The position numbers and the translations under genes were made by a program. From Aurantiacibacter sp. MUD61 (GTDB taxonomy: Bacteria > Pseudomonadota > Alphaproteobacteria > Sphingomonadales > Sphingomonadaceae), in contig NZ_CP115446.1 of assembly GCF_027912455.1 (NCBI RefSeq), positions 1,263,501-1,327,500 on the forward strand: a DNA stretch of 64,000 nucleotides, in the 5' to 3' direction. The notes under the pieces are model-generated. The model did not search any database. It worked only from the letters and a program-made list of their open reading frames with translations, and was not told where the DNA came from. Shown here in pieces: positions 53,575 to 61,767 of this stretch. The first letter of the stretch is position 1, and every line of letters starts with the position of its first letter.

Positions 53575-55095
53575 TCATTCGAACCCGTAGTCCGAATAAT
53601 CTTTCATATTGGGCGAGGTGAACTTGGTGAACTCGGCCTGGAAATGTAGCGGGACATTGCCGGTGGAGCCGTGGCGCTGCTTGGCGACGATCAGCGTGGC
53701 GCGATTGGCGAGCTCTTCCATGCGGCTGGCCCAGACCGAGTATTTCTCCTTGTCCGCTTCCGAACTGGTTTCGGTCGGCACATCGGGGCGCAGCGCCTCG
53801 TGGTAATATTCGGCGCGGAAAATGAACCACACCATATCGGCGTCCTGCTCGATCGAGCCCGATTCGCGCAGGTCGGACAGCATCGGTCGCTTGTCCTCGC
53901 GCTGCTCCACCGCACGGCTGAGCTGGGAAAGTGCGATCACCGGAACCTGCAATTCCTTGGCGAGGGTCTTGAGGCCGCGGCTGATTTCGGAAATCTCGTT
54001 CACGCGGTTGTCATTCGCGCGGCCGGAGCCTTGGAGCAACTGAAGATAGTCGATCACGATCAAGCCGATGTCGTGCTTGCGCTTCAGACGCCGAGCCCGG
54101 GCGCGAAGGCCTGAAATAGTTAGCGCAGGCGTGTCATCGATATAGAGTGGCAGCTCGGCAAGGCGCTGCGCGGCAAAGGAAAGCTGCTGAAATTCATCGC
54201 GCGACAGCTTACCCATGCGCAGCGCTTCGGAAGAAATCTCCGCCTGCTCGGCGAGGATACGCGTCGCGAGCTGGTCTGCGCTCATTTCGAGGCTGAAAAA
54301 AGCTGTCGGGGCTCCGTAATTGTGCGGCCCGCCATCGCGCATCCAGTTGAGATGTTCCTCGGCGCAATTAAACGCGATATTGGTGGCGAGCGAGGTCTTG
54401 CCCATGCCGGGACGCCCGGCAAGGATCACGAGGTCCGAATTGTGCAGACCGGCGGTCTTGCTGTCCAAGGATGCGAGGCCGCTGGTCTTGCCGGACAGGC
54501 CGCCGCCCGAGCTCATGGCGGCTTCGACCATGCGGATCGCTTCCATCGAAGCAGCGCGGAAATTGGTTTCGGCCTTTTCGCTCGTTGCGCCTTCGGCCAC
54601 CTGGAACAGGCGTGCCTCAGCGCCCTCGATCTGCTTCATCGGCTCAACCTCTTGCGAGGTATCGAGCGCGCTTTCGACCAGATCGCGGCCGACGCTCACC
54701 AGTTCCCTGAGCAGCGCCAGATCGTAAATCTGCTGCGCCATTTCGCGCGGGGCGAGCAGGCCCTGCCCGTCCGCAGTCAGCTGCGCCAGGTATGCGGTGC
54801 CGCCAAGTTCGGCGAGGCCTTCGTCATCCTGGAAATAGGGTTTGAGCGTCACCGGAGTGACGACCATCTGCTTTTCAACGCCGATCAGGATGCGATCGAA
54901 GATTCGCTGGTGGATCGGCGCGAAGAAGTGCTTGGGCTGAATTTCAACCGGCAGCTCTTCCAGCACCCGGTTATCGATCAGGACAGCGCCGATAAACGCA
55001 GCCTCTGCCTCGAGATTGGCGGGAAGCGTGCGGCCCTTGGGCTCGCCATCTGCTGGTTTCGCATCGGCTTTGATGAGGAGATCTTGGTCTGACAT
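53575..55095 (-). CDS. dnaB: Replicative DNA helicase DnaB
   Basis: A 506-residue hexameric helicase that unwinds DNA at the replication fork. The N-terminal domain (LPANLEAEAAFIGAVLIDNR) is followed by a RecA-like ATPase with Walker A AGRPGMGKTSLATNI (near residue 225). IGLIVIDYLQLLQGSGRAND and ALSQLSRAVEQREDKRPMLS are DnaB signatures. An ATG at 55110 is a possible earlier start. It is divergent from UPF0262 across about 150 bases. Confidence 0.96.
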   Translation of the reverse strand: MSDQDLLIKADAKPADGEPKGRTLPANLEAEAAFIGAVLIDNRVLEELPVEIQPKHFFAPIHQRIFDRILIGVEKQMVVTPVTLKPYFQDDEGLAELGGTAYLAQLTADGQGLLAPREMAQQIYDLALLRELVSVGRDLVESALDTSQEVEPMKQIEGAEARLFQVAEGATSEKAETNFRAASMEAIRMVEAAMSSGGGLSGKTSGLASLDSKTAGLHNSDLVILAGRPGMGKTSLATNIAFNCAEEHLNWMRDGGPHNYGAPTAFFSLEMSADQLATRILAEQAEISSEALRMGKLSRDEFQQLSFAAQRLAELPLYIDDTPALTISGLRARARRLKRKHDIGLIVIDYLQLLQGSGRANDNRVNEISEISRGLKTLAKELQVPVIALSQLSRAVEQREDKRPMLSDLRESGSIEQDADMVWFIFRAEYYHEALRPDVPTETSSEADKEKYSVWASRMEELANRATLIVAKQRHGSTGNVPLHFQAEFTKFTSPNMKDYSDYGFE

Positions 55096-55247
55096 TATGG
55101 GAGCCTTCATGCGGTGCGCGCGCCGTGCAGGCAAGCCATGGTGCCCTGCAAATGTGCACCACCCCCTGTGGAAAGCGGGGACGATTGTGCACCGCATCCT
55201 TTTCGCAATTGCAATGTAGGGCGCGGGTGGGCCAAGAGAACGCTGTT

Positions 55248-55739
55248 ATGGCGCAGGACGAAGACGACCGGATTGATCGCATCACGCTTGATGAAGCGAC
55301 TGTCATCGCGCGCAATGACGATATCGAAAAAGAGCGCGAAGTGGCGCTGCGCGATCTGGTGGAGGACAATCTCTTCCGCCCGCTGCGCGCCAAGGAGGCC
55401 GGCCATTCCGGACCGTGGCTGGTGCATCTTGCAATTATAGATGGGATGCTGGCGCTGCATTTGTCGGACCGCGCAGGCGAATCTGCGGGCACGATCGGTC
55501 TTGGCCTTGCGCGCCTTCGCCGTGTGGTTCGTGATTACTTCGCGATTTGCGACAGCTATTACAAAGCGCTGCGCCGCGCCTCTGCGCAGGAAATCGAGAC
55601 TATCGATATGGCGCGCCGTGCCATACATGATCGCGGCACGCGGCAATTGCTCGATTCGCTGGAAAGCAAAGTCGAAACCGACTTCGAGACTGCGCGCCGC
55701 CTTTTTACATTAATTTGCGTGCTGCATATCAAAGCCTGA
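55248..55739 (+). CDS. UPF0262 family protein
   Basis: A 163-residue cytosolic protein of the alphaproteobacterial UPF0262 family: RIDRITLDEATVIARNDDIE, then LRPLRAKEAGHSGPWLVHLA-like sequence and LARLRRVVRDYFAICDSYY. Function unknown; the family often lies near histidine biosynthesis genes, not so here. ATG at 55248 gives the expected N terminus. Frames extending to 55125 would cross the dnaB promoter region. Confidence 0.9.
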   Translation: MAQDEDDRIDRITLDEATVIARNDDIEKEREVALRDLVEDNLFRPLRAKEAGHSGPWLVHLAIIDGMLALHLSDRAGESAGTIGLGLARLRRVVRDYFAICDSYYKALRRASAQEIETIDMARRAIHDRGTRQLLDSLESKVETDFETARRLFTLICVLHIKA

Positions 55740-55787
55740 GGCTAGGGTGCACGAGCGCATCAGGCACGAAACGAGCAGGGTCGCCCC

Positions 55788-56486
55788 ATGGGCAAGAAAA
55801 AGAAATCCGCAGTGCGCTTCTGGATTGAAGCCCTGCTGTTCATCGTGCTCGTCGCGGTGGGCGCGGGGCTGTGGTGGTACAGCAAAAACTGGGCGCCGCC
55901 TCGTGCTGAATTCCCCATACAAGGCGTGGTCATGGGCGAGGCGGAAGGCATCGTCGACATCTCCGCCCTGCGCACCGCGCGCGCCGATTTCGTTTATCTC
56001 GAGGCCAGCAGCGGCGCAGAAGGTCGCGACCAGAATTTCGGCCGCAATCTTGCGGCGCTCAGCGAGACGGAGATTCCACACGGCGCGGTCCACACTTACG
56101 ATCCGTGCATTCCGGCAGAGCAGCAAGCCGCCAATTTCGTGACTATCGTGCCGCGCGATGCATCACTGATGCCGCCTGCCATTTATCTCGACAAACAGCC
56201 GAGCGAATGCGGCGATCCGGTGCTGGAGGCCGCGCTCGAAAGCGAGCTGACGACTTTCATCAACCAGGTCGAAGGGCATGCCGGACAGCCGGTGGTGCTG
56301 AAGATCAGCGAGGATTTCGCCCGCCAGTATCAGATCGCCACCCGCATTGAGCGGAACCTCTGGCTTGATCGCGACTGGCTGCAGCCTGACTATGCAGGCA
56401 GGCCTTGGACGCTGTGGACTTCCAATTCTGCGCTTACCAATCCAGCGAACGGCGAGCCGATGCGCTGGGTGGTGGTGCAGAACTGA
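55788..56486 (+). CDS. Membrane-anchored GH25-like protein
   Basis: A 232-residue protein with a Lys-rich N terminus and one membrane helix (FWIEALLFIVLVAVGAGLWW). A domain resembling glycoside hydrolase family 25 muramidases follows: EGIVDISALRTARADFVYLE supplies the Asp and Glu expected in the active site, and WLDRDWLQPDYAG and LWTSNS come late as in that family. It is shorter and more divergent than phage or secreted lysozymes. A role in remodelling the host's own peptidoglycan is plausible. It converges on the M14 gene, six bases apart. Confidence 0.72.
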   Translation: MGKKKKSAVRFWIEALLFIVLVAVGAGLWWYSKNWAPPRAEFPIQGVVMGEAEGIVDISALRTARADFVYLEASSGAEGRDQNFGRNLAALSETEIPHGAVHTYDPCIPAEQQAANFVTIVPRDASLMPPAIYLDKQPSECGDPVLEAALESELTTFINQVEGHAGQPVVLKISEDFARQYQIATRIERNLWLDRDWLQPDYAGRPWTLWTSNSALTNPANGEPMRWVVVQN

Positions 56487-56492
56487 TCGGGC

Positions 56493-57638
56493 TCAGCCTT
56501 CCTCGCCGTCAAACCATTCGACCATCGCCGCAAGGCAATCGCGCGCCAGCAGCTTGCAGCGCTCGGGGCTCCAGCCCTGGGCTTGGTCGGGCCAGTCGTC
56601 ATTGTCCTTGAACGGCATTTCCAATGTCATTGCAGTCGCATTGTAGCGTTCTGCCACCTGGTTGGTGCTGACGGTCATATTGGCGGTGCCGGGCTTTGAC
56701 TTCGGATAGCCTTTCGCAGTCTGGAAATCGGGGCAGCGGCGATCGAGGATTCGCTGGTAGCGATAGAATCGCTCACAGAAATCGTCGGTCCAGCTGGGTA
56801 TGCCTTCATAGCCTGCAAGGAAGACTGCGGCGATGGCTTCATCGCCGTGCACGTCCATTGCGAAATCAACACCGCTTTCATCCATAGCATTGCGGATGGC
56901 GAGCACTTCCGGGGAGCGATCGGTCGAGGGTTCGGCCCACTCACGATTGAGGTTCACGCCTTCTGCATTGGTGCGCAGATGGCCGCGTGCGCTGCCATCG
57001 GGATTGCAGTTGGGTACCACGTGGATGCGGCATTTGGCGCGCAGGGCCCGGCCAACGACGTCGGCGGGATCGGTGAGCACTTCGAGCGCACCTTCCATCC
57101 ACCATTCGGCCTGCGTTTCGCCGGGATGCTGGCGACCGTAGATCCAGAGCTGCTTGTCGCCATCACCCATTTCGAGGCAGTCGATCGAGCGCCCGTCAAA
57201 GGTCTCACCCAGACGGCGATAGGTCACGCCTTCCGCGCTCGCCGCCTCGGCGACGAGATCGTGGTGACGCTCCATCGAATAGGGTGCGAAATAGGCGAAA
57301 TAGGCCATGTCCGATGCGGGCGTATAGCGCACCGTCATCGTGCCATTGCCGCTATTTGCGTCGTATTCGGTATCCGCGCGGCCCCAGAAGTCGCGGTCTT
57401 CCGACACGCAGGCGCGGTATCCGGGCCAGCCTTCGGGATAGGCAGTATTCTTCAGGTCCTCGAAAACCAGCGTCAGTTCGCGGCCCGCGGCGCCCGAAAC
57501 GCGGAAGTGGAACCACTGCGCGAACTCGCTCTTGCGGTCTTGCGGAATGCGCAGGCGTGCGGTGGCGCCATCAATGGAAACGATCTCGACATTGCCGCTG
57601 TCGAAAGCGGCATCGATGGCAATATCAGTATCTGACAT
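56493..57638 (-). CDS. M14-type cytosolic carboxypeptidase family protein
   Basis: A 381-residue zinc peptidase. An N-terminal beta-sandwich domain (about 1-130) precedes the M14 catalytic domain, with zinc ligands in [14 protein letters not shown] (near 168), DVHGDE (near 262) and the general base in [10 protein letters not shown] (near 345). No signal peptide is seen, consistent with the cytosolic carboxypeptidase branch that trims C-terminal residues such as glutamate. It follows the DUF4136 gene by 11 bases on the same strand, so the two are probably cotranscribed. Confidence 0.9.
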   Translation of the reverse strand: MSDTDIAIDAAFDSGNVEIVSIDGATARLRIPQDRKSEFAQWFHFRVSGAAGRELTLVFEDLKNTAYPEGWPGYRACVSEDRDFWGRADTEYDANSGNGTMTVRYTPASDMAYFAYFAPYSMERHHDLVAEAASAEGVTYRRLGETFDGRSIDCLEMGDGDKQLWIYGRQHPGETQAEWWMEGALEVLTDPADVVGRALRAKCRIHVVPNCNPDGSARGHLRTNAEGVNLNREWAEPSTDRSPEVLAIRNAMDESGVDFAMDVHGDEAIAAVFLAGYEGIPSWTDDFCERFYRYQRILDRRCPDFQTAKGYPKSKPGTANMTVSTNQVAERYNATAMTLEMPFKDNDDWPDQAQGWSPERCKLLARDCLAAMVEWFDGEEG

Positions 57639-57649
57639 GAATTCTCTTT

Positions 57650-58252
57650 TTACTCGATTTCGATGGTTTCGCCGGAATTGCCGGGGAAACCTGCAAAAAG
57701 CGCGTCCGCCATTCGGGCAGCGGCTGCTGCATCTTCGGCATAATCACTATTGCTGGTTGCGACCATAGTTGCGCGGCCTTCCCACAGATTCGTAGTCATT
57801 TCGTTACCCTGCAGCGCAACAAAAATCTCACGCTCGATCCGTTCCGGCGGCGGGCCGGACAGGCTGCCGAGGTTGATGCCCACACCGACGCCGACGCCGC
57901 TGCCATATGTGCCGGTCGATCCGCCGGCACCCACGCTGACCGGAGACCTGCGGCCTTCCTCTGCGCCGACAAAGATTTCGACCGAAAGCATCGCCGTCTG
58001 ATTGCCGTCATCCATGACTACGCGGTAGCCAAGCTCTTCGAGCTCCTGCCGGATGGCCTCGGCATAGATTTCATATTCTAGTGATGCGGTATCGGTGCCG
58101 GGCGCAGCGACCACTTCCACTGTTCCCTGCCCGAGGAAGGCTGGTGTATCTCCGACAAATCGCGTCACTTGCACGGGCGAAACATAGGCTGGCGCAGCAC
58201 ATCCGGTGGCTAGCGCGCATGCGGCGAGAAGGAAGAGGGGGGCTTTCATCAT
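57650..58252 (-). CDS. DUF4136-like lipoprotein
   Basis: A 200-residue lipoprotein (lipobox LATGC). Its soluble domain contains [19 protein letters not shown], a Gly-rich turn region ([20 protein letters not shown]) and [15 protein letters not shown], close to the DUF4136 pattern. The family is a set of envelope proteins of unknown function. Two start codons lie in a row at 58252 and 58249. It is divergent from galE across a region with direct repeats and a palindrome. Confidence 0.8.
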   Translation of the reverse strand: MMKAPLFLLAACALATGCAAPAYVSPVQVTRFVGDTPAFLGQGTVEVVAAPGTDTASLEYEIYAEAIRQELEELGYRVVMDDGNQTAMLSVEIFVGAEEGRRSPVSVGAGGSTGTYGSGVGVGVGINLGSLSGPPPERIEREIFVALQGNEMTTNLWEGRATMVATSNSDYAEDAAAAARMADALFAGFPGNSGETIEIE

Positions 58253-58263
58253 ACGGGTTATAA

Positions 58264-58302
58264 TGCACCAGAACGGGAAAGTGCACCAGAACGCGGTTCT
58301 GG
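58264..58302. promoter_or_regulatory. Direct repeats and palindrome upstream of DUF4136/galE
   Basis: TGCACCAGAACG occurs twice (58264-58275 and 58282-58293), 18 bases apart start to start. The second copy overlaps a perfect inverted repeat CCAGAAC-GCG-GTTCTGG (58286-58302). It lies between two divergent genes and looks like a regulator binding site; the regulator is unknown. Confidence 0.55.
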
Positions 58303-58361
58303 CCCATGATCGGTGCCCCAGTCATTATCCGTTAGGCCATTTCTGTTAAGGCGCTGATCCC

Positions 58362-59381
58362 ATGACGACGACAAAAATTCCCGTTCTGGTGACCGGCGGT
58401 GCCGGCTATATCGGCAGCCATGCCGTGCTGGCTTTGCGTGATCGTGGCTGGCCGGTTGCAGTGATCGACAATCTCACCACCGGCTTTCGCTTCGCCGTGC
58501 CCGATGATGTGCCTTTCTATGAGGGCGATATCGCCGACGCCGATCTGCTTGCGCGGATTTTCGAGGAGCAGGGCACGCGCGCGATCATGCATTTTGCGGG
58601 CTCCATCGTGGTGCCGGAAAGCGTATCAGACCCGCTCAAATATTATCGCAACAATACGGTGAACAGCCGGGCCTTGCTGGAGGCTGCCGTCGGGGCAGGC
58701 GTGCCGCATTTCATCTTCTCCAGCACGGCGGCAACATATGGCATCCCCGATGTCTCACCGGTGACCGAAAATACGCCGACCGTGCCGATCAATCCCTATG
58801 GCTGGTCCAAGCTGATGACGGAGCAGATGCTCGCCGATACGGCTTTCGCGCATGACATGAACTATTGTGCGCTGCGCTATTTCAATGTGGCCGGTGCCGA
58901 TCCGCAGGCGCGCAGCGGGCAGTCGACAGCGGGTGCAACGCATCTCATCAAAGTGGCGGTTGAGGCGGCGCTCGGCCAGCGTGAGAGCGTTGCGGTGTTC
59001 GGCACCGATTATGACACTCCCGACGGAACCGGCGTGCGCGACTATATCCATGTCAGCGATCTCGCTGCTGCCCACGTTTTGGCGCTGGAAGAATTGATGG
59101 CGAAGCCGGATACTTCGCTGACGATGAATTGCGGTTATGGCCGCGGCTTCTCCGTGCTCGAAGTGCTGGACGCGGTGGACCGGGTGACCAACCTCAAGAT
59201 CGAGCGCGTGATGCAGCCGCGGCGCGCAGGCGATTCCGACTCGCTCGTTTCCGACCCAAGCCGCATCAAGAGGACGCTCCCGTGGGAGCCGCAGCATGAC
59301 GATCTCGATGAAATCATCGGCCACGCCCTCGCATGGGAGCGAAAGCTCGGCGATATCAGGGGAAATTCGGGCGGCGACTAG
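58362..59381 (+). CDS. galE: UDP-glucose 4-epimerase
   Basis: A 339-residue extended SDR enzyme that interconverts UDP-glucose and UDP-galactose for polysaccharide synthesis. The NAD motif is VTGGAGYIGSH (residues 10-20), the catalytic Ser/Thr region FSSTAATYG (near 124) and the YxxxK pair YGWSK (near 147). RYFNVAGADP and the C-terminal RRAGDSDSLVSDPSR are GalE-typical. Length is standard for the family. It stands alone between two intergenic regions with secondary structure. Confidence 0.94.
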   Translation: MTTTKIPVLVTGGAGYIGSHAVLALRDRGWPVAVIDNLTTGFRFAVPDDVPFYEGDIADADLLARIFEEQGTRAIMHFAGSIVVPESVSDPLKYYRNNTVNSRALLEAAVGAGVPHFIFSSTAATYGIPDVSPVTENTPTVPINPYGWSKLMTEQMLADTAFAHDMNYCALRYFNVAGADPQARSGQSTAGATHLIKVAVEAALGQRESVAVFGTDYDTPDGTGVRDYIHVSDLAAAHVLALEELMAKPDTSLTMNCGYGRGFSVLEVLDAVDRVTNLKIERVMQPRRAGDSDSLVSDPSRIKRTLPWEPQHDDLDEIIGHALAWERKLGDIRGNSGGD

Positions 59382-59535
59382 CCGACCGCAAGGGCAAACG
59401 CCCGCCCGCAGGTGCCGCGCAGCGAAGCGGAGCGAGTGGCACCGAGGAGCTCCGGCGGATGCTGGAGCGTGAAACAAGCAGGCTGCAAGCTTGACTCAGT
59501 AAGTTCCTCCCCTTATCGGCGCGGCTTGAATTTCC

Positions 59536-59570
59536 GGCATCGGGGACTATCTCCGGTGCCGTAATATTTT
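59536..59570 (+). promoter_or_regulatory. Hairpin in the rpmJ leader
   Basis: GGCATCGGGG (59536-59545) pairs with CTCCGGTGCC (59551-59560), including two G-T pairs, around loop ACTAT. GTAATATTTT follows. It ends about 12 bases before the rpmJ ribosome site, so it could be an attenuator in the rpmJ leader or a terminator for upstream transcription. Further upstream (59429-59461) a looser stem GGTGCC/GGCACC is also visible. Confidence 0.45.
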
Positions 59571-59582
59571 CGGGAAAAGACC

Positions 59583-59708
59583 ATGAAGATCCGTAACAGC
59601 CTCAAGTCGCTGAAGAACCGTCACCGTGACTGCCGCGTGATTCGTCGTCGCGGTCGCACCTATGTGATCAACAAGACCAACCGTCGTTTCAAGGCCCGCC
59701 AGGGCTAA
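59583..59708 (+). CDS. rpmJ: Ribosomal protein L36 (bL36)
   Basis: A 41-residue ribosomal protein of the large subunit, too short for many gene finders. [20 protein letters not shown] begins the protein; the body is strongly basic ([20 protein letters not shown]). It has only one cysteine, so it is the zinc-free version, as usual in alphaproteobacteria. GGGAAAAG precedes the ATG. A terminator follows at 59751-59778. Confidence 0.97.
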   Translation: MKIRNSLKSLKNRHRDCRVIRRRGRTYVINKTNRRFKARQG

Positions 59709-59750
59709 CCGGCGCCGTGCCGCCAGCTTTGCGCGGCACAGGTCTTTTGC

Positions 59751-59778
59751 AAAGCCTCCGCCATTGCGGGGGCTTTTT
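59751..59778 (+). terminator. rpmJ terminator
   Basis: AGCCTCCGC and GCGGGGGCT form a 9-bp stem (one G-T pair) around CATT, and TTTTT follows at once. It ends two bases before the start of the HAD gene. Confidence 0.85.
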
Positions 59779-59780
59779 GC

Positions 59781-60401
59781 ATGTCTGAGATCCGTCTGCC
59801 TTCTGCCGTCGTCTGGGACGTTGGACGTGTGCTGATCCAGTGGGATCTGCGCTGCCTGTTCGCGAAGATGATCGACGATCCCGTAGAGGTTGAGTGGTTC
59901 GTCTCCAATGTTGTGACCGAGCGCTGGCATCACCAGCAGGATGAGGGCCGCCCTCTATCCGAGATGGTGCCCGAAAGAATCGCGCAATATCCGCAATATG
60001 CAGAACACATTCGCGCCTATGCGACGCGTTTCAACGAGACGATCCCAGGTCCTGTTCCCGGCACGCATGATCTGGTCGCGCAGTTGGATGCGCAGGGCGT
60101 TCGGCAATTCGGGCTGACCAATTTCGGTGACGACTTCTGGCCGCTCTTCCGCCCGACGCAGACCGTGTTCGACGTGTTTGAAGATGTGGTGGTCTCCGGC
60201 ACGGAGAAAGTCGCCAAGCCCGATCCGGCGATCTACGCGCTCGCAGAAGAGCGTTTCGGCCTGCCTCCGTCAGCTCTTTTCTTCATCGATGACAAGGCGG
60301 AAAATATCGCCGCTGCCAAAGCGCGCGGATGGCATGGGCATGTGTTCGAGGACGCTGCAAGGCTCGAAGCGGACCTTACCGCTCACGGCCTGCTCGGCTG
60401 A
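59781..60401 (+). CDS. HAD-superfamily phosphatase (YihX-like)
   Basis: A 206-residue haloacid dehalogenase-type hydrolase. Motif I is VVWDVGRVLIQWD (the second Asp replaced by Gly, as in YihX-like sugar phosphatases), motif II is FGLTNFG, and motif III with the metal site is AKPDPAIYALAEER then FFIDDKAENIAAAKARG. The substrate is probably a sugar phosphate. The ATG follows the rpmJ terminator by two bases and has no ribosome site, so it may be leaderless or the transcript may start inside the terminator. Confidence 0.85.
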   Translation: MSEIRLPSAVVWDVGRVLIQWDLRCLFAKMIDDPVEVEWFVSNVVTERWHHQQDEGRPLSEMVPERIAQYPQYAEHIRAYATRFNETIPGPVPGTHDLVAQLDAQGVRQFGLTNFGDDFWPLFRPTQTVFDVFEDVVVSGTEKVAKPDPAIYALAEERFGLPPSALFFIDDKAENIAAAKARGWHGHVFEDAARLEADLTAHGLLG

Positions 60402-60409
60402 TCTGTCCC

Positions 60410-60445
60410 AAAAAAGTGCCCCGACAGCCGCGAAGGCGCCGGGGC
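60410..60445 (-). terminator. Terminator of the 60494-60808 gene
   Basis: On the minus strand GCCCCG (60445-60440) pairs with CGGGGC (60423-60418), and an unbroken run of six T follows at 60415-60410. It lies 49 bases past the stop of the small secreted-protein gene and 9 bases beyond the stop of the convergent HAD gene. Confidence 0.8.
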
Positions 60446-60493
60446 AATGGAGTGCCGCCCAGATGGAGAGGGGGCGGCGGGACCGGTGGCGGC

Positions 60494-60808
60494 TCAGCCG
60501 TTGCAGCGAGCGAGCAATTCATCCGAAATCAGTTCACCGCGAACTTTGAAGCTGGCGATCTGGCCAACTTCGCGCCGCAGCTGCGTGCACACGCGCAGCG
60601 GCCGGTGCCCGCTGCGGGGGCCGGTGCAGCTTTCGCCATCGCATCGGAACACGACGCCGCCGGCAATCGGGGTGGTCTCGTCAGTAGGTTCGGTCAGCGT
60701 CGCTTCGAAATAGTGTCCCGTGCTGCTCGTCGCCTGAGTGGCGGCGGGCGCGGCGAGAGCAGCGAGTGGGAGAAGTGTTGAGAGTGCGATCGTGGCGAAG
60801 CGGTTCAT
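60494..60808 (-). CDS. Small secreted protein (CC_3452-like)
   Basis: A 104-residue protein with a signal peptide (LSTLLPLAALAAPAATQA) and three or more cysteines (VFRCDGESCTG, LRVCTQLRRE, LLARCNG) that can form disulfides. The end REVGQIASFKVRGELISDEL then LARCN matches a small family I know as CC_3452-type, of unknown function. AAAGGAG eight bases upstream sets the start. It is divergent from an HxlR regulator across paired repeats. Confidence 0.75.
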   Translation of the reverse strand: MNRFATIALSTLLPLAALAAPAATQATSSTGHYFEATLTEPTDETTPIAGGVVFRCDGESCTGPRSGHRPLRVCTQLRREVGQIASFKVRGELISDELLARCNG

Positions 60809-60833
60809 GGGAGGCTCCTTTGACAGGCAGTTC

Positions 60834-60877
60834 AGTTGCAACTAACAACCAGTTGCGACTCGCTACCTATCTAGGTA
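60834..60877. promoter_or_regulatory. Repeats in the HxlR divergent promoter region
   Basis: AGTTGCAACT (60834-60843, a perfect palindrome) is repeated as AGTTGCGACT at 60851-60860, 17 bases on. TACCTA-TC-TAGGTA (60864-60877) is a second perfect inverted repeat. They lie in the 154-base gap between the small secreted-protein gene and the HxlR gene and suit a dimeric repressor. Confidence 0.55.
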
Positions 60878-60962
60878 AGTTTCGATTAGCAACCCTTATT
60901 TGCGAAAGTTTTTGGCATTCTCGCAATTCCCTGTAGGAGGGTCACGGGACTGAGATGATTAT

Positions 60963-61460
60963 ATGGGCATAAGAGAACCACTGAGCGAACTGGGCTGCGG
61001 CCTCTCGCATGCACTTGAAGTGATGGGAGAACGCTGGTCGTTCCTCATCCTGCGCGCCGCGTTCAACGGCCTGTATCACTTCGAAGAATTTTCGCAGGAA
61101 CTGGGCATTGCCCGCAACATCCTGTCCAATCGCCTCGTCAAAATGGTCGAACACGGTGTGCTCGAACGCACGCCGTGTGAAAGCGATCGCCGCAAGGTGG
61201 AATACCGCCTGACGGAAAAGGGTCTCGCCCTGCTCCCCGCCATGCTCGCGCTCCGCCAGTGGGGTGAGAAATACGCAGATATCTGCAACCCGAACCTGGT
61301 ACTGGTCGATTGCCGCGACGGGCAGCCGGTGCAAACCATCGGCATCCATGCGCATGACGGCCGCGCACTGGGGTGGCACGAACTCGGCTGGCAGACCCCC
61401 GACAAAATCGGCACTCCGGTGGAGCGGCATGAGGGATACTACACCAAGGAAGACGCCTGA
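60963..61460 (+). CDS. HxlR-family transcriptional regulator
   Basis: A 165-residue regulator with the winged-helix HxlR domain: LEVMGERWSFLILRAAFNG, FEEFSQELGIARNILSNRL then LTEKGLALLPAMLAL, residues 17-100. The remaining 60 residues (PNLVLVDCRDGQPVQTIG and so on) are an extension seen in many relatives. HxlR proteins respond to redox or aldehyde stress and usually control a divergent neighbour. The ribosome site is weak; the next upstream in-frame triplets include a stop, so this start is forced. Its 3' end overlaps the next gene by 32 bases. Confidence 0.9.
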   Translation: MGIREPLSELGCGLSHALEVMGERWSFLILRAAFNGLYHFEEFSQELGIARNILSNRLVKMVEHGVLERTPCESDRRKVEYRLTEKGLALLPAMLALRQWGEKYADICNPNLVLVDCRDGQPVQTIGIHAHDGRALGWHELGWQTPDKIGTPVERHEGYYTKEDA

Positions 61461-61734
61461 CGGGCGCTACATCATCGTCGATGGACGTTTGTGGCGCGCG
61501 AGCAATCCTGCCCTGTCCGAAGAACGCCGCCAACACCTGGTCAACGAGCTGATGGACGCCCGCCGCGCCGTGCGCGATGCGAAAGGCGATCCGGACAAAG
61601 TCAAAGCCGCCCGCGCCAAAGTGCACGAGGCCAAAGTGGCCTTGGGCGAACGCGGCCCCGTGTGGTGGGACGACGGCGCGCCCGACTACAATCGCAAGCT
61701 GGTGAAGAACACGCCTTATGGGGACGGATATTAG
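61429..61734 (+). CDS. Conserved hypothetical protein overlapping hxlR
   Basis: A 101-residue cytosolic protein starting within hxlR in another frame, with GGTGGAG five bases before the ATG. RYIIVDGRLWRASNPALSEE is followed by a charged helical stretch (VNELMDARRAVRDAKGD) and WWDDGAPDYNRKLVKNTPYG. I recognise the sequence as recurrent in proteobacteria but not its function. The 32-base overlap implies coupled translation with the regulator. Confidence 0.8.
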   Translation: MRDTTPRKTPDGRYIIVDGRLWRASNPALSEERRQHLVNELMDARRAVRDAKGDPDKVKAARAKVHEAKVALGERGPVWWDDGAPDYNRKLVKNTPYGDGY

Positions 61735-61767
61735 CGGCATATTAGATGACCCTGTTGAGCTAGCTAA

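Noticed and set aside
53575..56486. A prophage remnant, from dnaB plus a lysozyme-like gene
   Set aside because: DnaB is the chromosomal type, the GH25-like protein is membrane-anchored, and no integrase, capsid or attachment repeats were seen.
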